A stretch of DNA of 64,000 nt from Prosthecodimorpha staleyi (GCF_018729455.1 NZ_JAHHZF010000015.1:62001-126000), one strand, 5' to 3'; counted from the stretch's first letter, positions 1-8,710 are shown. Program-made: numbers and translations. Notes: generated by a model not told the origin, from the letters alone.

Positions 1-97
1 CGGACGCATGCGACCTGCGATGGAAGCGTTTCCACCGGAGGCCGCGATGGGCTATGACGGCGGAAACCCGCACGGGAAACGATCCAGGGAGAACGAC

Positions 98-1543
98 ATG
101 ACGGACGCCGCGCGCAATTTCATCGCCGGGGAATGGGTCGCCGCCGGCGATGCCGCTCCGGACATCAATCCGTCCAACACCAACGACGTGGTCGGGCTCT
201 ATCCGCGCGCCGGCGCCGCCGATGCCGAGCGCGCGATCGCGGCTGCCCGCGCCGCCTTCCCGGGCTGGAGCCGGTCGACGCCGCAGGAGCGCTACGAGAT
301 CCTGAAGCGCATCTCCGACGAGATCCTCGCCCGCAAGGACGAGATCGGCCGCATGCTGTCGCGCGAGGAGGGCAAGACCCTGCCCGAGGGCGTTGGCGAG
401 ACCGTCCGCGCCGGCCAGATCTTCGCCTTCTTCGCCGGCGAATGCCTGCGCCTCTCCGGTGAGATCGTGCCCTCCGTGCGCCCCGGCGTCGGCGTCGAGA
501 TGACCCGCGAGGCGGTCGGCGTGGTCGGCCTGATCACGCCCTGGAACTTCCCCGTCGCGATTCCGGCCTGGAAGATCGCCCCGGCGCTGGCCTACGGCAA
601 TTGCGTGGTGTTCAAGCCGGCCGACCTGGTGCCCGGCACCGCGCATCTGCTCGGCGAGATCATCGCCAAGGCCGGCCTGCCGGCGGGCGTCTTCAACATG
701 GTCATGGGCCGCGGCTCGGTGGTCGGCGAGACGCTGCTGCGCTCCCCCGGCATCGACGCGATCTCCTTCACCGGCTCGGTTTCGACCGGCCGCCGGGTCG
801 CCGCCGCGGCGATCGAGGCGAGCCCGATGAAGAAGATCCAGCTGGAGATGGGCGGCAAGAACCCGCTCGTCGTGCTCGACGACGCCGATCTCAAGATCGC
901 GGTCGAATGCGCGGTCAACGGCGCCTTCTTCTCGACAGGCCAGCGCTGCACCGCCTCCTCGCGCCTGATCGTCACCGAGGGCATCCACGACCGCTTCGTC
1001 GAGGCCGTCGCCGAACGCTTGAAGGGTCTCGTCGTCGATGATGCGCTCAAGGCCGGCACCCATATCGGCCCGGTCGTCGACCAGAGCCAGCTCGACCAGA
1101 ACCTGAAATATGTCGCCATCGCCAAGGACGAGGGCGCGCGGCTGGTGATCGGCGGCGACCGCCTCAACCGCGAGACGCCCGGCTTCTACATGGCCCCGGC
1201 CTTGTTCGCCGATGTCGACAACCGCATGCGGGTCGCGCGCGAGGAAATCTTCGGGCCGGTCGGCGTGGTCATCCGCGCCAAGGGCTACGACGAGGCGCTG
1301 GCGATCGCCAACGACACCGAATTCGGCCTGTCGTCCGGCATCTGCACCACGAGCCTGAAGCATGCCCAGCACTTCAAGCGCAATGCCGAGGCCGGCATGG
1401 TGATGGTCAACCTGCCGACCGCCGGCGTCGACTATCACGTCCCCTTCGGCGGCAGGAAGGGCTCCTCCTACGGTCCGCGCGAACAGGGCGCCTACGCCAA
1501 GGAGTTCTACACCACGGTCAAGACCAGCTATACGCTGGCCTGA
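98..1543 (+). CDS. NAD(P)-dependent aldehyde dehydrogenase
   Basis: A 481-residue cytoplasmic aldehyde dehydrogenase that oxidises an aldehyde to the carboxylate. One Aldedh domain fills the protein. The active site is intact: Asn150 in PWNF, Lys173 in VFKPAD, general base Glu250 in LEMGGKNP and catalytic Cys284 in GQRCTASSR. These motifs resemble the succinate-semialdehyde / alpha-ketoglutarate-semialdehyde dehydrogenase branch, so a sugar-acid or amino-acid breakdown substrate is plausible, but that is inference. The ATG at 98 is preferred to earlier in-frame ATGs (from 8) because AGGGAG precedes it by a normal spacing and the family alignment starts there. The downstream genes are unrelated in function, so no pathway context is available in the window. 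Confidence 0.9.
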   Translation: MTDAARNFIAGEWVAAGDAAPDINPSNTNDVVGLYPRAGAADAERAIAAARAAFPGWSRSTPQERYEILKRISDEILARKDEIGRMLSREEGKTLPEGVGETVRAGQIFAFFAGECLRLSGEIVPSVRPGVGVEMTREAVGVVGLITPWNFPVAIPAWKIAPALAYGNCVVFKPADLVPGTAHLLGEIIAKAGLPAGVFNMVMGRGSVVGETLLRSPGIDAISFTGSVSTGRRVAAAAIEASPMKKIQLEMGGKNPLVVLDDADLKIAVECAVNGAFFSTGQRCTASSRLIVTEGIHDRFVEAVAERLKGLVVDDALKAGTHIGPVVDQSQLDQNLKYVAIAKDEGARLVIGGDRLNRETPGFYMAPALFADVDNRMRVAREEIFGPVGVVIRAKGYDEALAIANDTEFGLSSGICTTSLKHAQHFKRNAEAGMVMVNLPTAGVDYHVPFGGRKGSSYGPREQGAYAKEFYTTVKTSYTLA

Positions 1544-1646
1544 GGCCTCGGGGGGTTCTGTGGGCCGGGCGGAACGCAAGCCGCCCGCCCGGCGTTCCAG
1601 GATCCGGACCGATGGCCGCCGCCATGCGGCCACAGGAAAACGAGCC

Positions 1647-1949
1647 ATGACGCAACCCCACCCGGCCGGCGCCACGCCGGACGGCTTCCGAGACAATGTC
1701 GAGCGTAACCGCTTCGAGCTGGAGGTCGACGGTCTCGTCGCCTTCGCCGACTATCGGCGCCGGGACGGGACGATCGTCGTGACCCATGTCGAAGCCCCCA
1801 TCCCGTTGCGCGGCACCGGTACCGCCGACCGCCTGATGCGCGCCGTCGCCGAGACAGCGCGCGCGGAAGGGTCGTCGATCCGCCCGCTCTGCGGCTACGC
1901 GGCCGGCTGGCTGCGGGCTCATCGCGAATTCCGCGATCTCGCGGTGTGA
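1647..1949 (+). CDS. small GNAT-like N-acetyltransferase (YjdJ/NATD1 type)
   Basis: A 100-residue protein matching the short Gcn5-like acetyltransferase family (YjdJ / NATD1, Acetyltransf_CG). The visible signature is a beta-strand core ending in THVEAPIPLRGTG, the acetyl-CoA pyrophosphate-binding turn, and the C-terminal RPLCGYAAGWLRAH block, in which family members typically carry CPYAxxWLRxHPE. The normal family length is 90-110 residues, so the protein is complete. Its substrate is unknown; members of this family are uncharacterised small-molecule or protein acetylases. The start at 1647 fits the family N-terminus; an in-frame extension to 1560 would add a basic tail without homology. It lies about 100 nt after the aldehyde dehydrogenase on the same strand. 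Confidence 0.8.
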   Translation: MTQPHPAGATPDGFRDNVERNRFELEVDGLVAFADYRRRDGTIVVTHVEAPIPLRGTGTADRLMRAVAETARAEGSSIRPLCGYAAGWLRAHREFRDLAV

Positions 1950-1998
1950 AGGCAGACCGCCTTCCGCAGAGCCAAGCCCGTTCGATCGCACGCTTTTC

Positions 1999-2028
1999 GG
2001 GCCGGCGCCCGGCTATCGGCGCCGGCCC
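1999..2028. terminator. strong hairpin without T-tract
   Basis: Perfect 11-bp arms GGGCCGGCGCC (1999-2009) and GGCGCCGGCCC (2018-2028) lie 50 nt after the small acetyltransferase. No run of T follows, so intrinsic termination is uncertain; the hairpin may instead protect the transcript end. Confidence 0.4.
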
Positions 2029-2176
2029 GCCTGCGCTACCGTTACCGAGCGGTCAGGCATGCGATGCGCCCGACTGGTGCAGCGGCACGCGGCAGAGTAA
2101 GCCGACAAAGAAGCAAGGACCGGCCACCAGAGCCGGCCGCCCCAAGAAAAGCCGCGCCGAGGCGGGGAGTTCGGAC

Positions 2177-3706
2177 ATGTGGAATCTGCCGCACGGCCCG
2201 CTTCATGCGGATATGTATGCCTATACGATGGCGCTCGCCCATTTCCGCAAGGGCGACCATGACACGCCGACCACCTACCACGCCTTCGTGCGCAAGAATC
2301 CGTTCGGCGGCAGCTACACGCTGGTCGCCGGCATCCACGATTTCCTGCGTTGGCTGCGCGATTTCCGCTTCACGGACTATCGCACCGACTATCTCGCCTC
2401 GCTGAAGACCATGAAGGGCAACCGGCTGTTCGACGACGCCTTCCTGAAGATGGTCGCCGAGACGCCGCTTTCCCTGACCATCGACGCCCTGCCGGAAGGC
2501 GAGCTGACCTTTCCGAACGTGCCGTTCGCCCGGGTCTCCGGCCCGCAATGGCAGTGCCTGATCGTCGAGGCGACGCTCCTCAACCTGATCAATGCGCAGT
2601 CGCTGGTCGCCACCGAGGCCTCGCGCTGCGTCCACGCGGCCGAGGGGACGCCGGTCATCGACGGCAGCCTCCGGCGCAGCATGGATGTCGGCGGCTATGC
2701 CTCCGCACGCGCCGCCTACATCGGCGGCTTCAGCGGCACCTCCAATGTCGCGGTCGCCCGGGCGCTCGGCCTGCCGGCGCGCGGCACCTTCGCGCATGCC
2801 TATGTCACCTTCCACAAGGAGGAGGAGACCGCCTTCCGCAACTATGCGGAGACGATGGACGACGTGGTCATGCTGCTCGACACCTACGACACGCTGACCG
2901 CGGCGCGGCTCGCCACGCGCATCTGCAAGGAGATCGGCAAGCCGCTGCTCGGCGTGCGGCTCGATTCCGGCGATCTCGGCTGGCTCAGCCTCGAGGTGCG
3001 CCGCATCCTGGACGAGGCCGGCTTCCGCGACACCTATGTGATGGCCTCCAACGACCTCAATCCGCGCACCATCGCCTCGCTGCGCGCCCAGCAGAAGGCC
3101 GGCGAGGCGGCGATCGACCGCTGGATGGTCGGCACCGACATCGGCGCCCCGCATGAGGGCGGCGCGCTCGGCGGCGTCTACAAGCTCGCCGAGGTCGCCG
3201 GCCGGCCGGTGATCAAGGTCGCCGAGCGCGGCGTCAGCGCCGCCGACACCAAGACGACCATTCCGGGCCCCTACGGCGTGGTGCGCATGCTGCGCGACAA
3301 GGACGGCCGCGAGCGGATCGCCGGCGACACGCTCCTGTCGCTCGATACGCTCGGCCGGGTGACGGGCTGGGGGGGCACCGACAAGCTGACCGGCCCCGAC
3401 AATGGCCGCTTCCAGCTGACTTCGGACCTGGTCTCGGTCAATCTCGCCGATCCGGAGCGGCCGACCAAGTTCCGCACCGGCCAGCTCTGCTACGTGCCGC
3501 ACCGGCGCATGATGACCCGCGGCGACATCGTCTATGAGATGCCCTCGCTCGACGAGATCCAGGCTTTCGCCCGCACCGGGCTCGACCGGCTCGATCCCGC
3601 GCACCGGCGTCTCGACCAGCCGCATATCTATGTCGCCGGCCTCGACGAGGGCCTCTACGAGATGCGCCGCCGCATGATCCGCGACATCCACCTGTCGCAT
3701 CAGTGA
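2177..3706 (+). CDS. pncB: nicotinate phosphoribosyltransferase
   Basis: A 510-residue enzyme that joins nicotinate to PRPP with ATP hydrolysis to give nicotinate mononucleotide, the entry step of the Preiss-Handler NAD salvage pathway, in the cytoplasm. The N-terminal ADMYAYTMALAHF is the family's start signature. GTFAHAYV carries His207, equivalent to the autophosphorylated histidine, and VRLDSGDLGWLS forms part of the phosphoribosyl site. The ATG at 2177 follows GGGGAG at a normal distance; the open frame runs upstream to 1946, but that 77-residue extension is basic, proline-rich and without family similarity. It is a single gene, followed by a 209-nt gap before the DUF3830 gene. Confidence 0.93.
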   Translation: MWNLPHGPLHADMYAYTMALAHFRKGDHDTPTTYHAFVRKNPFGGSYTLVAGIHDFLRWLRDFRFTDYRTDYLASLKTMKGNRLFDDAFLKMVAETPLSLTIDALPEGELTFPNVPFARVSGPQWQCLIVEATLLNLINAQSLVATEASRCVHAAEGTPVIDGSLRRSMDVGGYASARAAYIGGFSGTSNVAVARALGLPARGTFAHAYVTFHKEEETAFRNYAETMDDVVMLLDTYDTLTAARLATRICKEIGKPLLGVRLDSGDLGWLSLEVRRILDEAGFRDTYVMASNDLNPRTIASLRAQQKAGEAAIDRWMVGTDIGAPHEGGALGGVYKLAEVAGRPVIKVAERGVSAADTKTTIPGPYGVVRMLRDKDGRERIAGDTLLSLDTLGRVTGWGGTDKLTGPDNGRFQLTSDLVSVNLADPERPTKFRTGQLCYVPHRRMMTRGDIVYEMPSLDEIQAFARTGLDRLDPAHRRLDQPHIYVAGLDEGLYEMRRRMIRDIHLSHQ

Positions 3707-3915
3707 GCGGCAGCGGCGGCCTTCCCTCCGCCGCTGCGGCAACGGCATCGTGCGCGGATGTGCCGGGCCCGGTTTCCGCCGCGCGCGCGACGGTGTAATG
3801 CTCGCACGAGGCCGGTCTCCGGTCCCGATCGGGCGTATGTCCGACAGATCGGGACCGGCTCCGGATCGCCATCCCCGCCTTGCGCGCCCGTCCTGGTCCA
3901 GCCCCAGAGGAACTC

Positions 3916-4329
3916 ATGCCCGACCTGAAGATCACCGCCGGCCCGTTCACCTTCGATGCCGTCTTCGAGCACGCCAAGGCGCCGAAGACCGTCGCCGCCT
4001 TCAAGGCCCGCCTGCCCTTCATCAGCGAAGTGGTGCATGTGCGCTGGTCGGGCGAGGGCGTCTGGATGCCGCTCGGCGACTACCAGTTCGGCGTCGACTA
4101 CGAGAACCACACCAGCCATCCGGCGCCGGGCCACATCATCCTGTATCCGGGCGGTCTCTCCGAGACCGAGATCCTGCTCGCCTATGGCGGCGTCAGCTTC
4201 TCCAGCAAGGTCGGCCAGCTCGCCGGCAACCACTTCATCACCATCGTGTCGGACCTCGACAAGGTCTACGAGCTCGGCCGCATGACCCTCTACAAGGGCG
4301 CCCAGCCGATCCGCTTCGACCTGGTCTGA
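3916..4329 (+). CDS. DUF3830 family protein (cyclophilin-like fold)
   Basis: A 137-residue protein recognisable as DUF3830 by the conserved run from VVHVRWSGEGVWMPLG through ENHTSHPAPG and LYPGG to AGNHF. Family members adopt a cyclophilin-like beta barrel, and their function is not established; they are often found beside transport or amidohydrolase genes in proteobacteria, but no such partner is adjacent here. The start at 3916 is chosen from the AGAGG upstream and the family N-terminus; the frame stays open to 3880. A strong bidirectional terminator follows 38 nt after the stop, so this gene and the convergent kinase gene both end there. Confidence 0.85.
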   Translation: MPDLKITAGPFTFDAVFEHAKAPKTVAAFKARLPFISEVVHVRWSGEGVWMPLGDYQFGVDYENHTSHPAPGHIILYPGGLSETEILLAYGGVSFSSKVGQLAGNHFITIVSDLDKVYELGRMTLYKGAQPIRFDLV

Positions 4330-4367
4330 TCCGACCGGCGGCGCCCGGTTGCCGTCCTTGCCCCATG

Positions 4368-4405
4368 AAAGAGCGGGTCCGGCATGACCGGACCCGCTCT
4401 TTTAA
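4368..4405. terminator. rho-independent terminator (probably bidirectional)
   Basis: Fifteen-bp perfect arms AAAGAGCGGGTCCGG (4368-4382) and CCGGACCCGCTCTTT (4388-4402) with a 5-nt loop. The arm ends in TTTT on the plus strand and in a run of T on the minus strand, so it can stop both the DUF3830 transcript and the convergent kinase transcript. Confidence 0.9.
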
Positions 4406-4431
4406 TGTCTGGACGGGGCGCGCGGAACCGG

Positions 4432-6573
4432 TCAGCCGGTGCCGCCGGGAACGTCCGGGAGCGGCGGCATGTTCGGCAGCACGTTCGGCGTCTGCGGCAG
4501 CGGCCGGTTTGGCGGCGGCGGATTGACCACGCGGTCGAGATTGGCCTTGGCGAGATCGATCTGGGTCGGATCGCCGCTCTTCAGGGCGACGATCAGATCG
4601 CGCGCCTCTTGGCTGCCGATGCCGCGGCCCTGGAAGATCTGGTGATTGGTCACCTGCGTCAGGGTCGGCCGCGTGCCGGGCACCGGCGCGAGCAACTGGT
4701 TCAGGAAGGTGTCGACCGACGGGTTACCGGAAGATTCGCGCAGCGCGCCCGGCGGCAACGTGCCGTCCGGAAGCTTCTGGGCGACCGCGACATTGTTCGG
4801 GTTTTTGCCGAAATCGGCCAGAGCATCCTGGGCATCGGACATGAAGCTGTACTGGCTGCCCCACATCTCGCCGGAGAACAGATCCGCCGCCACCATGCCG
4901 AGCGCCCAGACATTGACCGCGCCGCCGACCTGCAGGTTCGACTTCTCGCCCTTGATGCGCGCACTCTCCCGGGCTGTGTCGGGCGACAGGATGTTGCCGC
5001 CGATCGACATGGCCGTTCCCTTCTGCAATTTGGGGAACATTCCGTGCACGACGGAGCTCGTCCAGTCTTCGACCTTCTTCAGCAGCCCCATCGGCTTTTC
5101 CAACTCGCCGAGCTCGTTCTTGCCCTTCAGGATCTCGGGAGCCAGCCACATCGGATTGTCCGGCATGTCGACTTCGTTCAGCGTGACCGTGTTGCCGCGC
5201 CGCGCGGCGCCGAGGTCGATCACCTTGCCGACGCCGTTCTCGCCGATCATCGCGTTGGGAGACTTGAAGTCGAGGTCGATGACGCCGTTGGTGTCCTGGA
5301 CATGCGCCATGCCTTCGGCGAGGTCCTGGACCAGCGTCAGGCGCAGCACGTCGGCGAGGCTCTTGTCGATCTTGCCCGGTCCGGTGCCGACCGCGCCGGC
5401 CAGTTCGCCCGCAAAGTCGAGCACGGTTCCGTGCGGCAGGATCTCCATGGCGAAGCCGAGCTGGCCGTCGCTGTTGCGCGTGGTGCCGAGCAGCTCGACC
5501 ACGTTCTCGTGGCCATTGCCCTGCGCGGCCAGATGATTGAGCAGTTCCTCGCCGGACGCCTTGGTCTGGTTGTCGAGCACCTCCAGGCGGGCGGTTTCCG
5601 ACTTGCCTTTCAGGCTGCCCGGTTCCGGGCGCTTGTAGGCGATCTCGTTGCCCTGGCCGCTGACCGGGGCATAGCGGAACACCCGGGCGAAGCCGCCTTC
5701 CGCGATATAGCCGACCGGCTTGTACTCCTGGCCGCCGATGCGGATGTTGGGCAGATCGTTGTTCTTGCTGCCGGGGCCGCGGATCGGGGTCGACGTGCCG
5801 GCGACCTCGCCGTCCGGCAGCATCTTGCCGGCCGCGCGGTTGAACGTCTTGGCGAGCGCCGTCTCGACCCGGTCGTCATGGGCGAAGGCAAGCCCCGCAT
5901 CGCCGCCGATCAGGGTCTGCATCATGTCGCGGATTTCGTTGCGCAGGCCCTTGCCGTTCGAGGCGGCGAACAGCACACGTTCGTCCGGCGTGTCGTGGCC
6001 GGCGAGCCAGGCGGTCGCCAGCGCGTCGCCGAGGGCCTCCGCATAGGGCGTCAGGTCCTTGCCGGACGCCAACGCCTGCTGGAAATGACCGACGGCAACC
6101 TGGATCGTGCTGCCGAAATTGCCCAGATCGGCCAGCTTCGGGCCGCCCTGCACGGTCGCCGCCCGGCCGTGCTCGGCGGTCGATCGGTTCACATAGGCCG
6201 TCGCCAGACGCTCCATCTGGGCGCTGCGCATGGAATGCTTGCCGGTGCTTTCGCGCGCCGTGCCGATATTCTCGGCCAGGCCCTTCAGCGAGACCCGCGC
6301 ATCCTTGCCGAGTGCGGCCATGTCCGACTTCACGGCCTCCTCAAGAAGCCGGTCGAAGGTCAGCTTCGCAGTCTCCTTGCGGCGCTCAGCCTTGCCCGAA
6401 ATCGTATCACCGAGCGTGGTCTTGCCGCCGACATAGAGGATCGTGTTGCCGGTGGCCTTGTCGACCTTGCCGAGGATCTTGTCGCCCTGGGCGGTGTGGT
6501 CCTTCAGGTAGGACTGCAGTTCCGTGAGCGTGGTCTGGCTCGTGACGACCAGGTTTCCACCAACGATCGGCAT
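4432..6573 (-). CDS. Ser/Thr protein kinase, probable type III secretion effector
   Basis: A 713-residue protein with an N-terminal region (1-275) of no recognisable fold, a divergent eukaryotic-type kinase domain (about 278-648) and a proline-rich tail (684-710). Kinase hallmarks are present: glycine loop EGGFARVF, Lys314 in IAYK, catalytic Asp435/Lys437/Asn440 in DFKSPN, metal-binding Asp453 in a DLG motif, and APE at 478-480. Differences from housekeeping kinases are Ile-Asp instead of His-Arg before the catalytic loop, a 50-residue insert after APE, and Asn instead of Asp in the helix-F motif NVW. There is no membrane segment or signal peptide. The gene sits 10 nt behind a CesT-type chaperone gene and its GAGGAG overlaps that gene's stop, the classical layout of secreted effectors. 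Export by a type III system and host targets are inference; a polymorphic-toxin or intracellular kinase remains possible. Confidence 0.75.
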   Translation of the reverse strand: MPIVGGNLVVTSQTTLTELQSYLKDHTAQGDKILGKVDKATGNTILYVGGKTTLGDTISGKAERRKETAKLTFDRLLEEAVKSDMAALGKDARVSLKGLAENIGTARESTGKHSMRSAQMERLATAYVNRSTAEHGRAATVQGGPKLADLGNFGSTIQVAVGHFQQALASGKDLTPYAEALGDALATAWLAGHDTPDERVLFAASNGKGLRNEIRDMMQTLIGGDAGLAFAHDDRVETALAKTFNRAAGKMLPDGEVAGTSTPIRGPGSKNNDLPNIRIGGQEYKPVGYIAEGGFARVFRYAPVSGQGNEIAYKRPEPGSLKGKSETARLEVLDNQTKASGEELLNHLAAQGNGHENVVELLGTTRNSDGQLGFAMEILPHGTVLDFAGELAGAVGTGPGKIDKSLADVLRLTLVQDLAEGMAHVQDTNGVIDLDFKSPNAMIGENGVGKVIDLGAARRGNTVTLNEVDMPDNPMWLAPEILKGKNELGELEKPMGLLKKVEDWTSSVVHGMFPKLQKGTAMSIGGNILSPDTARESARIKGEKSNLQVGGAVNVWALGMVAADLFSGEMWGSQYSFMSDAQDALADFGKNPNNVAVAQKLPDGTLPPGALRESSGNPSVDTFLNQLLAPVPGTRPTLTQVTNHQIFQGRGIGSQEARDLIVALKSGDPTQIDLAKANLDRVVNPPPPNRPLPQTPNVLPNMPPLPDVPGGTG

Positions 6574-6583
6574 GGCGCTCTCC

Positions 6584-7051
6584 TCAGATCCGGATCATGG
6601 AATCGACGGCCGGCGCCTGGGCCGGCGCGGCAATGCTGCCGGCATCGGCGGCGGCGGCCAGGAAGACGCGCCAGCTGCGCGTGTTGTCGGCCATGTTGAC
6701 GACGACGTTGGTCAGCGTCGCGAGGTCGATCCGCGCGGCGTCCAGGTCGAACAGCTGCAGCACATCGCCGCCCGGCTCGGTCAGCGCCATGCGCATGCCG
6801 CCGGTCTGGCGCCAGAGGAAGCCGTAGCAGAGCAGCGCCTCCAGGACGGCCTCCCGGTTGCCGGCGAGCGTCGGCCCGATCACGGACGCGAAGACCAGCC
6901 GGTCGCGGCTCGCCTGATGCTCGATCTCGATATCGACATCGGCAAAGCGCACCAGCCAGGAATTCGGCGACGTGCGCAGCACGCCGGCGATGGCGTCGTC
7001 GCGGGTGCCGACCTCGGCGATCAGACTGGTCAGGAATTCGAGATCGGTCAT
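6584..7051 (-). CDS. type III secretion chaperone (CesT/SycE-like)
   Basis: A 155-residue protein with the size and layout of class I effector chaperones: an N-terminal helix (TDLEFLTSLIAEVG), a beta-strand block, the mid helix EALLCYGFLWRQTGG, then the strands MRMALTEPGGDVLQLFDLD and a long C-terminal helix. Such proteins dimerise and bind the N-terminal part of one cognate effector in the cytoplasm before secretion. The start is placed at 7051 behind AGGGACAGG; an upstream extension to 7153 has no family similarity. The partner is the kinase encoded 10 nt downstream. No secretion apparatus, translocator or tts/hrp-type promoter element is visible here. The assignment rests on fold-level pattern and gene order rather than on an invariant motif. 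Confidence 0.68.
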   Translation of the reverse strand: MTDLEFLTSLIAEVGTRDDAIAGVLRTSPNSWLVRFADVDIEIEHQASRDRLVFASVIGPTLAGNREAVLEALLCYGFLWRQTGGMRMALTEPGGDVLQLFDLDAARIDLATLTNVVVNMADNTRSWRVFLAAAADAGSIAAPAQAPAVDSMIRI

Positions 7052-7355
7052 CAGCCTGTCCCTGGTAGAGTGTGCATCATCGGCACGAGCCCGGATCGGC
7101 CCGGCAGGTGTCATTCTAGGGTCGAACCGTGGGCCGGCTGTCGCAAAAGGCACAGAATCCGTACCGAACGGTGCCCCCCGGATTCCGCCGGACTACCCAG
7201 ATGGTCGGCGCCGGTGCACAAGAGGCTCGATGCTGCAGCGCAGCGAGCCGGACATCCGCTGGCGGTTCGGCAGGACGTCATCCGGTCGGCTGGCCCTGCA
7301 CCATCCGGCAAGACGGCGGCGCGGCGCCGACAGCCTGCTTACCCGGGAAGGTTCC
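7052..7355. other. divergent intergenic region, no element resolved
   Basis: The 304 bp between the chaperone and phosphate acetyltransferase genes must hold two divergent promoters. On the minus strand TAGAAT (reading away at about 7116) could be a -10 element for the chaperone operon, but no -35 at a normal distance was found, and no tts-box-like sequence. Nothing else is supported. Confidence 0.35.
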
Positions 7356-8300
7356 ATGCAGCACGATGCCAACCACGTGAAATATCGACAGCTGATCGCG
7401 GCCGCCCAGGCGACCCGGCGGCTCGCCACCGCGGTGGTGCATCCGTGCGACGCGGTTTCGCTCGAAGCGGCCGTGGAGGCGGCCGGCATGGGGCTGATCG
7501 AGCCGATCCTGGTCGGACCGCGCGCCAAGATCGCCGCCGCCGCGACGGCGGCCGGGCTCGACATCGCGCCGTTCCGGCTGGAGGACACGCCGCACAGCCA
7601 TGCCGCCGCCGACCGCGCCGTGGCGCTGGTGCTGGCCGGCGAGGCCGACGCCCTGATGAAGGGCAGCCTGCACACCGACGAACTGATGTCGGCGGTGGTC
7701 GCCGCGACCGGCGGCCTGCGCACGGCCCGCCGGGTCAGTCATTGCTTCCTGATGGACGTGCCAGGCCATGACGAGCCTCTGATCATCACCGATGCGGCGA
7801 TCAACATCGCCCCGGATCTGGCCGCCAAGGCCGACATCGTCCAGAACGCGATCGACCTCGCCCATGCGCTGCACTTCCCCGAGGTGCGGGTGGCGATCCT
7901 GTCGGCCATGGAGACCATCAACCCGAAGGTGCCCTCGACCATCGAGGCGGCCGCCTTGTGCAAGATGGCCGATCGCGGCCAGATCACCGGCGCGCTGATC
8001 GACGGCCCGCTGGCGCTCGACAATGCGGTCGATCTCGGCGCGGCGGCGCTGAAGCATATCGTCTCGCCGGTGGCCGGACGCGCCAACGTGCTGGTCGTGC
8101 CCGACCTTGAGGCCGGCAATATGCTGGCCAAGAGTCTGTCCTTCCTGGCCGGTGCCGATGCCGCCGGCATCGTGCTCGGCGCCAGGGTGCCGATCATCCT
8201 GACCAGCCGGGCCGATTCCCGCCTGACGCGGCTCGCCTCCTGCGCGGTCGCCTGCATGCTCGCCGAGGCCCGCCGCAAGACCGCCGCCGTCCCGGCCTGA
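7356..8300 (+). CDS. phosphate acetyltransferase (Pta/Ptb family)
   Basis: A 314-residue enzyme of the phosphate acetyl/butyryl transferase family, exchanging the CoA of an acyl-CoA for phosphate. The PTA_PTB domain fills the protein; MKGSLHTDELM, VSHCFLMDVPGHDEPLIITDAAINI and PDLEAGNMLAKSL are typical of the short alphaproteobacterial form that lacks the MaoC-like hydratase domain found in fused homologues. In many relatives it is followed by acetate kinase (ackA) and fabI; neither is here, so the partner kinase must be elsewhere. The start at 7356 follows GGGAAGG; the frame is open back to 6972 across the divergent chaperone gene, which cannot be coding. Acetyl- versus butyryl-CoA preference is not readable from sequence. 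Confidence 0.85.
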   Translation: MQHDANHVKYRQLIAAAQATRRLATAVVHPCDAVSLEAAVEAAGMGLIEPILVGPRAKIAAAATAAGLDIAPFRLEDTPHSHAAADRAVALVLAGEADALMKGSLHTDELMSAVVAATGGLRTARRVSHCFLMDVPGHDEPLIITDAAINIAPDLAAKADIVQNAIDLAHALHFPEVRVAILSAMETINPKVPSTIEAAALCKMADRGQITGALIDGPLALDNAVDLGAAALKHIVSPVAGRANVLVVPDLEAGNMLAKSLSFLAGADAAGIVLGARVPIILTSRADSRLTRLASCAVACMLAEARRKTAAVPA

Positions 8301-8608
8301 GCGCCGTCGATCCGCCCTGGGCGGGGGTGATCCCGCCTGTCTCCGGTTCGTCCGGACCGCCCATTCTCTCGGGTCGATCTCTCGGGTCGATTCGGGCGAC
8401 CGCTTCGCCGGCGAAACGCCCCCGCCGTTCCGACGGTCGTGCCACGCGGACGCCATGGTCCCGAAAAGCCTCGGCTTTCCGGGATTCCGGCGCGGTCGCC
8501 GGCCCAGTCATCCACAGGCCCGTGCGGGATGGAAAAATGGGTGTTGCAATGCCCGGCGCCATGGTGCATAGAACCGCCGTCCGGCGCTGCCGGGCGCCGA
8601 AACCGGAT
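8301..8608. other. gene-free stretch before tRNA-Gly
   Basis: This 308-bp stretch has no supported gene. It contains a 12-bp direct repeat TCTCGGGTCGAT (8367-8378 and 8380-8391) and ends with the tRNA promoter. No terminator for the acetyltransferase gene was recognised. Confidence 0.4.
8544..8572 (+). promoter_or_regulatory. sigma-70-type promoter of tRNA-Gly
   Basis: TTGCAA (8544-8549), 17-nt spacer, CATAGA (8567-8572). The predicted start near 8580 is about 30 nt before the mature tRNA, which fits a single-tRNA transcript ending at the hairpin at 8711. Confidence 0.55.
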
Positions 8609-8683
8609 GCGGGTGTAGCTCAGGGGTAGAGCACAACCTTGCCAAGGTTGGGGTCGAGGGTTCGAATCCCTTCGCCCGCTCCA
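8609..8683 (+). tRNA. tRNA-Gly (anticodon GCC)
   Basis: Complete cloverleaf: acceptor arm GCGGGTG pairs with CGCCCGC, anticodon stem CAACC/GGTTG frames the loop TTGCCAA with anticodon GCC at 8641-8643, and the T arm contains GGTTCGAATCC. The terminal CCA is encoded (8681-8683). It decodes GGC and GGT, the dominant glycine codons in this GC-rich genome. A terminator follows. Confidence 0.97.
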
Positions 8684-8710
8684 GTTTCGCTTCAGCCCAT
8701 GACGAGATGC

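Noticed and set aside
4384-6699. A 771-codon plus-strand frame opposite the kinase
   Set aside because: The minus strand carries the kinase motifs and a ribosome site; the plus frame starts inside a terminator.
7052-7180. tts-box or hrp-box in front of the chaperone gene
   Set aside because: I searched by eye for the conserved elements on the minus strand and saw none; only an unpaired TAGAAT is present.
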